64,000 nucleotides of DNA from Nocardiopsis mwathae (GTDB lineage Bacteria; Actinomycetota; Actinomycetes; Streptosporangiales; Streptosporangiaceae), in assembly GCF_014201195.1 (NCBI RefSeq), contig NZ_JACHDS010000001.1, positions 3,224,001 through 3,288,000 of the forward strand, written 5' to 3'. The notes under the pieces were generated by a model. It was not told the DNA's origin. It was given only the letters and a program-made list of their open reading frames with translations, and made no database searches. This document shows, piece by piece, positions 15,950-23,426 of the stretch. How positions within the stretch are numbered: position 1 is the stretch's first letter; each line of letters begins with the position of its first letter. Position numbers and translations under genes: made by a program.

Positions 15950-18109
15950 TCACCGCTGGAGGGCCAGCGTGAGCGGGAGGACGTCGTCGGCGCCGGCCTC
16001 GCGGAGCAGGCGAGCGGCCAGGGTGAGGGTCCAGCCGGTGTCGGTGTAGTCGTCGACCAGCAGGACGGGACCGTCGAGGGCGGCCAGGGCCGAGGCGACC
16101 TCGTCGCCGACCGTGAGCGCCGTCCACACCGACGCGAGGCGCTGGGCACTGTTGTGGCGGCGCGGGCCGGGGCCCTCGGGTCGCGTGTAGGCGAGGGCGC
16201 CGACGGGTGCCAGGCGCCCGACCCGGGCCAGGCGGGCGGCCAGTTCGGTGATCATGCGGGGGCGGGTGCGCGAGGGCATCGCGACGACGCCGACGGGGCG
16301 CCGCTCCCACGGCCAGGCCGCCAGAACCTCGACGACCGCCTGGAAGACGCGGTCCCCCACGGGCTCGTCCGGTGCACCCTCGGCCAGCAGTCGGCGCAGC
16401 TCGGTGCCCCAGCCGATGTCGGTGAGGCGGGCCAGGGCACGGCCCTCCTGCGCCCGCTGGCCGGCGGGGATGTTCCCGGAGGCCGCGATGTCGAGGGCCG
16501 CCATTCCGGTCGGCCACTGCTTGCGCGGCGCGATGGGAGTTCCCGGCCGGGCCAGGTGCGCCGCTGCCGCCGCGCGCCGCTCCGGGTCGACGTCGGTGGA
16601 CCAGGTCCGCCCGGTGCAGGCGTCGCACCGCCCGCACGGCGCCGCCCGGGGGTCGTCGAGCTCGCGGCGGAGGAACTCCATCCGGCAGCCGTCGGTGGCG
16701 ATGTAGTCGAGCATCGCCCGCTGCTCGCGCTCGCGCGCCGCGGCCACGGCGGCGTAGCGTTCGGCCGCATAGACCCACGGCCGCCCCGTGGCCTCCCAGC
16801 CGCCGCGCACGCGGCGCACCGCCCCATCGACGTCGAGCACCTTCAGCATCTGCTCCAGCCTGCTCCGGCCCAGGTCGACCTCGGTCTCCAGACGCGGGGT
16901 CGACACCGGGCCGCCCGCGGCGGCCAGCGCGTCGAGCGTCCGGCGCACGGTCTCCTCCGGCGGGAACGCCAGACCCGCGAAGTAGCTCCAGATCTCCCGG
17001 TCCTCGCGCCCGGGCAGCAGGATGGCCTCGGCCCGCTCCACACCGCGCCCGGCCCGGCCCACCTGCTGGTAGTAGGCGATGGGCGACTGCGGCGCGCCGA
17101 GGTGGATCACGAAGCCGAGGTCCGGCTTGTCGAACCCCATGCCCAGCGCGCTGGTCGCGACCAGCGCCTCGACCCGGTTGTGCAGCAGGTCGTCCTCGGC
17201 CCGCTGCCGCTCCTCGGGGTCGGTCTGGCCGGTGTAGGCACGGACGTCGCGCCCGCACTCGGTGAGGAACGCGGCGGTCTCGTGCGCGGCCGCGACGGTG
17301 AGCGTGTAGATGATGCCCGACCCGGGCAGTTCGGGCAGGTGCTGGGCCAGCCAGCTCCAGCGGGCGGTGGAGTCGGGCAGGTCGACGACGGACAGCCGGA
17401 GGCTCTCGCGCTCCAGCGGCCCGCGCAGCACCAGGGTGGCGGTGTCGTCGCCGACCTCCAGCTGCTCGGCGACGTCGCGGGTGACCCGCTCGTTGGCGGT
17501 GGCGGTGGTGGCCAGCACCGGGATGCCGGCGGGCAGTTCGCGCAGCAGGGTGCGGATGCGCCGGTAGTCGGGACGGAAGTCGTGGCCCCAGTCCGAGACG
17601 CAGTGGGCCTCGTCGATGACGACCAGCCCCGCCCCGGCCGCGAGCTCGGGCAGGACGCGGTCGCGGAACTCGGGGTTGTTCAGCCGCTCCGGGCTGACCA
17701 GCAGGACGTCGACCTTGCCCGCGGCGACCTCCTCATAGGTGGCCTCCCACGCGGTGACGTTGGAGCTGTTGACGGTGTGCGCGCGGATCCCGGCGCGCTC
17801 GGCCGCGGCGATCTGGTTGCGCATCAGCGCGAGCAGCGGCGAGATGATGACGGTGGGGCCGGCCCCCTCGGCCCGGCGCAGCGCGGTCGCCACGAAGTAC
17901 ACCGCGGACTTGCCCCACCCGGTTCGCTGAACGACCAGGGCGCGCCGCCGCTCGGCGACCAGCGCGTGGATGGCGGTCCACTGGTCCGCACGCAGCCGCG
18001 CGGAGGGGCCGGCGAGCGCACGCAGGTGGCGCTCGGCCGCTTCGCGCATGGCGGGGTCGGCGGGGGACGCGGTCGCCGGTACTGCCTCGGGAGGCACGGA
18101 GGTAGCCAT
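15950..18109 (-). CDS. RecQ-family DNA helicase fused to a phosphoribosyltransferase domain
   Basis: The 719-residue protein starts with a RecQ helicase core: Walker A in QRTGWGKSA (Lys67), DEAH around residue 167 followed by CVSDWGHDFRPDY, and the helicase C half with SALGMGFDKPDLGFVIH and QQVGRAGRG. Cysteines near residue 500-530 (GCRMEFL..CGRCDACTG) form the RecQ zinc site. After that the usual HRDC domain is replaced by a roughly 150-residue phosphoribosyltransferase-like region ending in VLLVDDYTDTGWTLTLAARLL, the PRPP-binding loop. Helicase activity is expected; the PRTase may sense or use PRPP or nucleotides. ATG 18109 is preceded by AAGGAG. It is 68 bp downstream of the PTS genes and could be transcribed with them. 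Confidence 0.88.
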   Translation of the reverse strand: MATSVPPEAVPATASPADPAMREAAERHLRALAGPSARLRADQWTAIHALVAERRRALVVQRTGWGKSAVYFVATALRRAEGAGPTVIISPLLALMRNQIAAAERAGIRAHTVNSSNVTAWEATYEEVAAGKVDVLLVSPERLNNPEFRDRVLPELAAGAGLVVIDEAHCVSDWGHDFRPDYRRIRTLLRELPAGIPVLATTATANERVTRDVAEQLEVGDDTATLVLRGPLERESLRLSVVDLPDSTARWSWLAQHLPELPGSGIIYTLTVAAAHETAAFLTECGRDVRAYTGQTDPEERQRAEDDLLHNRVEALVATSALGMGFDKPDLGFVIHLGAPQSPIAYYQQVGRAGRGVERAEAILLPGREDREIWSYFAGLAFPPEETVRRTLDALAAAGGPVSTPRLETEVDLGRSRLEQMLKVLDVDGAVRRVRGGWEATGRPWVYAAERYAAVAAAREREQRAMLDYIATDGCRMEFLRRELDDPRAAPCGRCDACTGRTWSTDVDPERRAAAAAHLARPGTPIAPRKQWPTGMAALDIAASGNIPAGQRAQEGRALARLTDIGWGTELRRLLAEGAPDEPVGDRVFQAVVEVLAAWPWERRPVGVVAMPSRTRPRMITELAARLARVGRLAPVGALAYTRPEGPGPRRHNSAQRLASVWTALTVGDEVASALAALDGPVLLVDDYTDTGWTLTLAARLLREAGADDVLPLTLALQR

Positions 18110-18177
18110 GTGCTCCTTGGTATCAGAGTGGGGCGACGCCCGCCGACCGTCGTCCACGACCGGGTCGGCCTCGGTCG

Positions 18178-18474
18178 TCAGTCCAGGAGGCCGTGCGCGG
18201 TCAACCGGTCCCGCAGGGCGGCGGCCAGGCCCTCGGCATCGAGGAAGTCGCTGACCGTGACGACGATCGGCGCGAGGTCGCCCAGCTCGGCGGTGTGCAG
18301 CTCCTGGCCGATGACGATGTCGGCGCGCATGCCGCGGGCGGTCGACACGTCGGTGGCCTCGACGCGCGCGGGCAGGCCGAGGGCGCGCAGGGCGTCCTCG
18401 GCGGTGATCTTCAGCATCAGACTCGACCCCATGCCGACGCCGCAGACGGTGATCACGTCGAGTGTCCGGTCCAT
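18178..18474 (-). CDS. PTS EIIB component, ascorbate (UlaB/SgaB-like) type
   Basis: The 98-residue cytosolic protein begins with the EIIB phospho-cysteine loop ITVCGVGMGSSLMLK, with Cys11 as the phosphorylation site. The rest follows the small EIIB fold. It receives phosphate from an EIIA and passes it to the sugar bound by EIIC. It is encoded 8 bp downstream of the EIIC gene and was clearly co-transcribed with it. No EIIA, HPr or EI is in the window, so the phosphate donor must be encoded elsewhere. Confidence 0.9.
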   Translation of the reverse strand: MDRTLDVITVCGVGMGSSLMLKITAEDALRALGLPARVEATDVSTARGMRADIVIGQELHTAELGDLAPIVVTVSDFLDAEGLAAALRDRLTAHGLLD

Positions 18475-18482
18475 GGTGTGCC

Positions 18483-19964
18483 TTACCCGCTTCCGGTCGT
18501 CCGACTTCGGTTCCGCTCGCCCCCGCCCGCCGTGCGCCGCTCCCTGCGCCCGAGGGCCAGGAGGATCGCGACGGTCGCCCCGAGCCCGATGACGGGGACG
18601 GCCCAGACCGCGGCGCCGCCGAGCAGCGGCCGCACCCCGGCGACCAGCCAGACCAGGAGGTACCAGTCAGGGTCGGCCAGGGTGGCGAGCTCGGGGGCGG
18701 TGCCGGAGAGCAGCCCCCAGGTGAGGGCCTGGCCGACGGCGAGGCCGAGCCCGGTGAGCGCGCCGCCCAGCACCGCGCCGGGCCAGCCGGCGACCGCGTT
18801 GCCGAACACGGCCGCGGCGCCGCCGACGAAGAAGAGCATGATCATGGGAGGCACCAGGGTGAACCACCCCGTCACGGCGAACAGTCCGAGGAGGGCGAGG
18901 AAGACGGCGGTGGCGGTGACGAAGCCGAGCATCACCGCCGTCGGCGCCACGGGGAAGATCGCGGGCGCGTCGAGGGCCGGCCGGGTGCCCGGGATGACCC
19001 GGTCGCTCAGCCCCTTGAAGGCGGGCACGATCTCGGCGAGGAACATCCGGACGCCGAAGAGCAGGATCGCGATCCCGCCCGCGAAACGCAGCCCGACGAG
19101 CAGCGCCCACACCCACGGGGACAGGGCGGGGTCGGTCTGCGCCGCCAGGTCGGCGACCCGGTCGGGGTCGGCGGCGGCGACCGCGCCGAGCAGCAGGGCG
19201 GAGACGACCAGGGCGGTGCTGACGTTGACGTCCTTGAAGAAGGAGAGTCGGCGGGGCAGGGCGATGCGCTCGGTGTCACGTGCCCCGCGGCCGCGGAGCG
19301 GCCGGGCGGCCAGGCCGGTGAGCACACACATCACCGAACTGGTGTGGGCGAAGCCGAAGCGGTCCTCGGGCATGACCCTGCGCATCAGCGGGCGCATCCA
19401 CAGCGGTTGGAGGGTCCAGTAGGCCGCGACGACGGCGGTCCCGCACACCACGAGGGTGAGGCGGTCGGCGTCGGGGGCGGCGATCACCAGCGCGGCGACC
19501 GCGACCGTGCTGATCCAGAACATCAGGTGCCCGGTCAGGTAGAGGTAGCGGGCGGCGGGCAGCAGCCGGACCAGCAGGACATGGGTGAGGAAGCCGAGGG
19601 TGAGGACCAGGGCGACGGTTCCGCCGTGGAGGGTGAGGAACTCGGTGAGCGTCCGGTCGGCGGGAGGCGGTTCGGCGCCCACCGCGTCGGCGAGCACGGT
19701 CTGGAACCCTTCCAGCCCGCCGGTGAACACCTCGACGCCGATGAAGAGGATGACCACACCCACCGCGGCGCGCAACGCGCCGCCGACCACCTCCTCGACG
19801 GGTTTGCGCTGCAGCGCCAGCCCGGCCAGGGTGATCAGGCCGATGAGGAGCGGCACCTGGCCGAAGACGTTGTCGGCGAGGAACACCAGGGCGTCGGTGA
19901 CGGTCGCGCCGATGGTGCCGGCCACGGTGTCGGCACGGGTGCCGGTGTCGGCGCTTACGTCCAT
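18483..19964 (-). CDS. PTS EIIC permease, ascorbate (UlaA/SgaT-like) type
   Basis: The 493-residue polytopic membrane protein has about ten to eleven hydrophobic segments and matches the SgaT/UlaA family in the segments NVFGQVPLLIGLITLAGL, EEVVGGALRAAVGVVILF and TLEFLTLHGG-like loop followed by a long permease core. These permeases bring in ascorbate or a related acidic sugar with phosphorylation. The C-terminus is an Arg-rich cytosolic tail. Actinomycetes with this system often use it for ascorbate or pentose-derived acids, but the real substrate is unknown. The gene starts 16 bp after a secreted-protein gene and is followed by EIIB, so all three probably form one operon. Confidence 0.88.
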   Translation of the reverse strand: MDVSADTGTRADTVAGTIGATVTDALVFLADNVFGQVPLLIGLITLAGLALQRKPVEEVVGGALRAAVGVVILFIGVEVFTGGLEGFQTVLADAVGAEPPPADRTLTEFLTLHGGTVALVLTLGFLTHVLLVRLLPAARYLYLTGHLMFWISTVAVAALVIAAPDADRLTLVVCGTAVVAAYWTLQPLWMRPLMRRVMPEDRFGFAHTSSVMCVLTGLAARPLRGRGARDTERIALPRRLSFFKDVNVSTALVVSALLLGAVAAADPDRVADLAAQTDPALSPWVWALLVGLRFAGGIAILLFGVRMFLAEIVPAFKGLSDRVIPGTRPALDAPAIFPVAPTAVMLGFVTATAVFLALLGLFAVTGWFTLVPPMIMLFFVGGAAAVFGNAVAGWPGAVLGGALTGLGLAVGQALTWGLLSGTAPELATLADPDWYLLVWLVAGVRPLLGGAAVWAVPVIGLGATVAILLALGRRERRTAGGGERNRSRTTGSG

Positions 19965-19980
19965 GTCGCGGCCGTCTCCC

Positions 19981-21354
19981 TCACGCGTCGGGTACGTACA
20001 GGCGGATGTCGTCGACGACGGCGGAGCCCTCGTAGAAGTTCAGGTGGGGGTCGCCGATGATGAAGGTGTCGGGGTAGGCGGAGTCCGCGGGCCAGGCGTG
20101 TTCGGTGGTGTAGGTGCCGGCGTGGCCGGTGTGGGTGAGGGAGCGGTCGAACGCGCCGTCGTAGGCGCCGGGGGTCCGGTTGTAGTGCCAGATGGGTCGG
20201 CCGTCCTCGACGAACTCGTGGTGGAAGCGCAGGGTGATCGGCCCGGGTGGCCCGCTGTGCCGGAACGGTCCGCTCATCTCCAGGGTGTAGCCGGTGGCGT
20301 CGCGTTCGACGGCGAAGGTGTAGGCGGCTTCGGGAAGGAGTTCGGGGCGGAGTTCGGTGCCGGTGAGGATCCCGGAGTACCGGCCCTCGTCGTCGAAGGG
20401 CTCGTCCCCGGAGAATTCCCCGCAGGCGGTCTTGAAGTAGTACTCGTTGCCGACGTCGTTGATTCCCGAGCGCATTCTGTCGCCGCGGATGAAGATCGCG
20501 TTCACGCCGTTGTACGTTCCGTCCTCGACGCCGTGGATCCGCCCGGTTCCCGGGTCGCACACGGCGTTCTTCGCGGACCATTCCCGCTGGCTGTAATACC
20601 CGTCCATGACCACCTTGCGGCGAAAGTGGATCCCGGGGTTTCCCTGCGGCGACGGCGTGGGGTGGTCCAGTATCCCCAGATAGTAGAAGCCGTTCTCCTC
20701 GGTGACGTCGTGGTAGTCGCAGCGCTCGACTCCGGGAAGGGCGCCGTGGAAGGTCCAGGGGAAGCTCGTCTTGCACCCGGCTCCGGTCCGGTAGCCGTTG
20801 TACTTCCCCTCGTATTCCAGCGACCCGTCGCGCATTCCGCCGAAGTCGATGTCGCGCAGGGTCATCTCCACGCGGTAGCGCTCCGGGAGCGGGTCGGTGG
20901 AGCGGATCAGCACCCCGGCGTCCCAGCTGGGCTCGTGGATCCGCGCGGCGCGCTCACCGTCCGGCAGCTCCACGGTCGCCAGTCCGGGCTCGGAGTCGGG
21001 TGCTCCGGACCGGTCCTTGTCCACCGCGGCGATCTCCGCGGTCAGCCAGCCGCCGTCGCCGAACGCGACGCGTTTGCGGTAGACGTCGAAGGTGGCCGTC
21101 TGCTCGGAGAAGTCCGGGTCGCTGATCGCGTGCCACACCTCACCGTCGTCGCCGAACGGGTCCATGTACCACGGGCTCCGCGGCCCCTGCGGGTCGAGCG
21201 TCCACGGCACCTCGTCGATCCGCAGCGGATCGACGAAATCCTCCTCGGCGACAAGGCGCCATCCGGATAAATGATCGTTTTCGCCGGCGTCGGCCGACTG
21301 CGCCGCCAGAATCGCCGCGGCGATCGTGGCGGCGGCCGTTCTCCGGTACCGCAT
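19981..21354 (-). CDS. secreted protein, possible concanavalin-A-like carbohydrate-active enzyme or lectin
   Basis: The 457-residue product begins with a short signal peptide (MRYRRTAAATIAAAILAAQSADA, basic n-region, Ala-rich h-region, AxA-type cleavage near residue 22). The mature part is rich in Trp, Tyr, Asp and Gly, with beta-strand-like segments such as GWRLVAEEDFVDPL, WLTAEIAAVD, WDAGVLIRS, YRVEMTLRDIDFGGMRDG and a C-terminal AVVDDIRLYV. That composition and the ending resemble jelly-roll or laminarinase-like (GH16-type) secreted domains, but I cannot place catalytic residues, so this is inference. ATG 21354 is chosen for its GGAGGG site and the signal peptide. Position upstream of a PTS permease suggests the protein frees or binds a sugar that the PTS then imports. 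Confidence 0.7.
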   Translation of the reverse strand: MRYRRTAAATIAAAILAAQSADAGENDHLSGWRLVAEEDFVDPLRIDEVPWTLDPQGPRSPWYMDPFGDDGEVWHAISDPDFSEQTATFDVYRKRVAFGDGGWLTAEIAAVDKDRSGAPDSEPGLATVELPDGERAARIHEPSWDAGVLIRSTDPLPERYRVEMTLRDIDFGGMRDGSLEYEGKYNGYRTGAGCKTSFPWTFHGALPGVERCDYHDVTEENGFYYLGILDHPTPSPQGNPGIHFRRKVVMDGYYSQREWSAKNAVCDPGTGRIHGVEDGTYNGVNAIFIRGDRMRSGINDVGNEYYFKTACGEFSGDEPFDDEGRYSGILTGTELRPELLPEAAYTFAVERDATGYTLEMSGPFRHSGPPGPITLRFHHEFVEDGRPIWHYNRTPGAYDGAFDRSLTHTGHAGTYTTEHAWPADSAYPDTFIIGDPHLNFYEGSAVVDDIRLYVPDA

Positions 21355-21693
21355 GCGGGGCCCTCCGGTCCGTTCGGAGGCGGGCTGGGAACGCCAGGGT
21401 AAAACGATTCCCGGCCCGAGTGAACGACCGTCGGGCCAATGCGGCCGAAACGCCCGACGGGTCGGCGGACCTCCGATCGAATACACGGGGTGAGCCGACG
21501 GGAAGTGCCAAATCGTCGGCCTCTCCCCCGCATCTTCGGCACTCGCACCCTCTGCTTCCACACTGACCGAAATTGGGAAAAGTCCCCGCGCGCGGCGCGT
21601 CCTCGATCTAGGCTTCCAGGGGGAGGCCGCCCGTCACCGCCGACCCCGCGGCCCACCGCACCGTCACGTGTCCGCCCGAGGGAGAGTGCACCG
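21355..21693. other. 339-bp divergent intergenic region
   Basis: This gap separates the minus-strand secreted-protein gene from the plus-strand zinc-ribbon gene and must hold both promoters. On the plus strand a TAGGCT -10-like box lies at 21609-21614, about 80 nt before ATG 21694. On the minus strand a TACCCT box about 50 nt before ATG 21354 is a weaker candidate. I see no convincing gene in it. Confidence 0.5.
21609..21614 (+). promoter_or_regulatory. candidate -10 box TAGGCT upstream of the zinc-ribbon gene
   Basis: TAGGCT matches TAnnnT and would give a leader of about 75 nt for the gene at 21694. The -35 region is unclear. Confidence 0.35.
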
Positions 21694-21810
21694 ATGGCCC
21701 GTCCGTGTCCCCGCTGCGGCGGTTCCGGCAACAGCCCCGACGGCTCAGGCAAGTGCTACTTCTGCAAGGGAAACGGGGAAACCCTGCGCGCCCCGGCCCC
21801 CGCGTCATGA
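21694..21810 (+). CDS. 38-residue zinc-ribbon (DnaJ-like CxxCxGxG) mini-protein
   Basis: The tiny protein is built around two cysteine knuckles, CPRCGGSGN and CYFCKGNG, the pattern of DnaJ-type zinc fingers. Four cysteines could bind one zinc ion. ATG 21694 has a GGGAGAG site 8 nt upstream. Its TGA stop overlaps the ATG of the next gene as ATGA (21807-21810), indicating co-translation. Proteins of this size and motif are common beside actinobacterial genes and often act as stability or assembly partners, but no function can be assigned here. Confidence 0.7.
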   Translation: MARPCPRCGGSGNSPDGSGKCYFCKGNGETLRAPAPAS

Positions 21811-22136
21811 CCGTCGACCCCACCGATCTCAGCCGCGGCGGGTCCTTCGACACCGCGTGGCGGACCTGGGCCGAGGGGTACGCCGCCGCCTCAGCGTCCG
21901 ATCCCCCGCCGCCCGAACCGGACGCCCGGCCCCTCCACCTCTACGACCTGCTGCCGCCCGACGTCCTGCGGCGCCTCGACTGGGTCACGCTGCAGTGCGC
22001 CGCGATCACCAAGATCCTGCCCGGTAACCGGTGCGACTCCGACCTGGTGCTCCGCTTCGCGGCCACCTACCGGGAGCCCGGCCTGCGCCGGGTGCTGGAC
22101 GACATGCGGCGCCACCCGCCCGGCCGGGTCGGCTGA
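21807..22136 (+). CDS. hypothetical protein co-translated with the zinc-ribbon mini-protein
   Basis: The 109-residue product is unrecognised. Its N-terminal half is acidic and proline-rich (ASDPPPPEPDARPL); the C-terminal half is helical (LPPDVLRRLDWVTLQCAAITKIL, then LRFAATYREPGLRRVLDDMRR). It has no signal peptide or membrane helix. The ATGA overlap with the preceding zinc-ribbon gene argues that the two proteins work together. It ends tail to tail with mrpG; a hairpin covers both stop codons. Confidence 0.65.
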   Translation: MTVDPTDLSRGGSFDTAWRTWAEGYAAASASDPPPPEPDARPLHLYDLLPPDVLRRLDWVTLQCAAITKILPGNRCDSDLVLRFAATYREPGLRRVLDDMRRHPPGRVG

Positions 22137-22153
22137 GCGGCCCGGCTCAGCCG
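22130..22153. terminator. bidirectional hairpin between convergent genes
   Basis: CGGCTGAGC and its complement GCTCAGCCG form a 9-bp stem around a 6-nt loop. It covers the stop codons of the plus-strand hypothetical gene and the minus-strand mrpG gene, a compact shared terminator. Confidence 0.55.
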
Positions 22154-22527
22154 CGCGGCGGCCCCGGTTCCCCGGCCGGGTCGCCCGGCTCGGCGGCGTG
22201 CAGCGCCTCGGCCAGCTCGTCGACGACCAGGTGCTCCTCGTCCGTCTCGCCGCGGCTGTAGGCCACCCGGCCCAGGGTCTGGGCGAACACGGGGATGGTG
22301 GTGAACTGGAAGAGGGCGACCAGCAGCAGCGGGGCGGCCGCGGCCGGTCCGGGCAGTTGGAAGGCGGCCCCGGCGAGGATGAGCACCAGGCCGACCGTGT
22401 CGGGCTTGGTGGCCGCGTGCATGCGCGCGAGCACGGTCGGGAAGCGCAGCAGGCCGAGCGTGCCGAACAGGGTGAACAGCGCGCCGAGCGGCATGAGCAC
22501 GGCGGTCATCACGTCAGTCCAGGTCAT
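22147..22527 (-). CDS. mrpG: Mrp antiporter subunit G
   Basis: The 126-residue protein has three hydrophobic helices and the MnhG/PhaG signature around LLRFPTVLARMHAATKPDTVGLVL. It is a small subunit of the multi-subunit Na+(K+)/H+ antiporter, needed for complex stability in characterised systems. An acidic and Pro/Gly-rich C-terminal tail extends beyond the conserved core. It is the last gene of the mrp operon, overlapping mrpF by 14 bp, and is followed by a hairpin. Confidence 0.93.
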   Translation of the reverse strand: MTWTDVMTAVLMPLGALFTLFGTLGLLRFPTVLARMHAATKPDTVGLVLILAGAAFQLPGPAAAAPLLLVALFQFTTIPVFAQTLGRVAYSRGETDEEHLVVDELAEALHAAEPGDPAGEPGPPRG

Positions 22528-22786
22528 GCGCCCGCCTTTCGGCGAATCGCGCCGCCGTCAGCGTGGCGACGAACCCCAGCAGCGCGATGCTCACCAGCAC
22601 ACCGATGTAGGCGTTGTCGCCGCGCACCGCCATCTCCACCGCCATGAAGCTGACGAGCAGCACCGACAGTGTGCTCAGGCACATGATCCGGTCCAGCACG
22701 GAGGGCCCGCGCACCAGTCGGAACAGCACGAACAGCACGGACAGCGCCAGCATGGCGGACGTGGCCGTGTAGACGATACCGAGCAT
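22514..22786 (-). CDS. mrpF: Mrp antiporter subunit F
   Basis: The 90-residue protein has three predicted membrane helices and the MnhF motif RLVRGPSVLDRIMCLSTLSVLLV, including the conserved GPSxxDR segment. It is a small integral subunit of the Mrp cation/proton antiporter. Its 3' end overlaps mrpG, and a 46-bp gap separates it from mrpE, the only gap of note in the operon. Confidence 0.93.
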   Translation of the reverse strand: MLGIVYTATSAMLALSVLFVLFRLVRGPSVLDRIMCLSTLSVLLVSFMAVEMAVRGDNAYIGVLVSIALLGFVATLTAARFAERRAHDLD

Positions 22787-22832
22787 GTCTCACCCGCCCT
22801 TCGGCTCGTAGGTCGGTCGGTCACGGCGCGGA

Positions 22833-23426
22833 TCAGGCACGTGCGGACCCCTCCTCCGCCGCCTCGAAGGCGGCGATGTCGTCGGCGGTGCCGAAAGCGC
22901 GTACGAACAGCTCCTCGATGCGGCGCGCGTGGCGGCGCACCCGCTCGGCATCCTCGGGTTCGGCGACCGGCAGGCCGTGCACGTAGATGACACCCTCGTC
23001 CCGGTTGAGCTCGATCACCAGGCTTCCGGTGATCAGTGACAGCCCCCCGGTGACCATGACCAGCAGCAGTTCGGAGTCGGTGCGCATGGGCACGGCCACG
23101 ATGGCCCCGTTCACCTCGCGCGGCCGCCACACCACCCGGAAGGCCACCTGGAGGCTCGACGCGATCAGGTCGAAGAGGAAGCGCCCGGCCAGCCGGAGCA
23201 CGCGCAGCGGGCGGAAGCCCAAGCGGACCGGGAGGTGCGGCAGCTTCGCCACCGAATAGCACAACGTGGCCACCGCGGCCCCGGCGAGGACCGTCCCCGG
23301 ACTCGCGTCGCCCCACAGCAGCACCCACATCACGGTCAGCCAGGCGATGGTGGGCAGCCGCCCCAGGACCCGGCGCCAGCGGGGCCGCCCCGTCTCGGAG
23401 CCGACGTGGGTGCTCGCCGCGTTCAT
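22833..23426 (-). CDS. mrpE: Mrp antiporter subunit E
   Basis: The 197-residue subunit has an N-terminal membrane region (WLTVMWVLLWGDASPGTVLAGAAVATLCY) and a conserved cytosolic half with the GGLSLITGSLVIELNRDEGVIYVHGLPV block typical of MnhE, where the usual GTGGGS-type loop is altered. ATG 23426 has a GGAGGAGG site and overlaps the mrpD stop as ATGA. The C-terminal 35 residues are an acidic tail. The subunit helps assemble the antiporter. Confidence 0.92.
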   Translation of the reverse strand: MNAASTHVGSETGRPRWRRVLGRLPTIAWLTVMWVLLWGDASPGTVLAGAAVATLCYSVAKLPHLPVRLGFRPLRVLRLAGRFLFDLIASSLQVAFRVVWRPREVNGAIVAVPMRTDSELLLVMVTGGLSLITGSLVIELNRDEGVIYVHGLPVAEPEDAERVRRHARRIEELFVRAFGTADDIAAFEAAEEGSARA

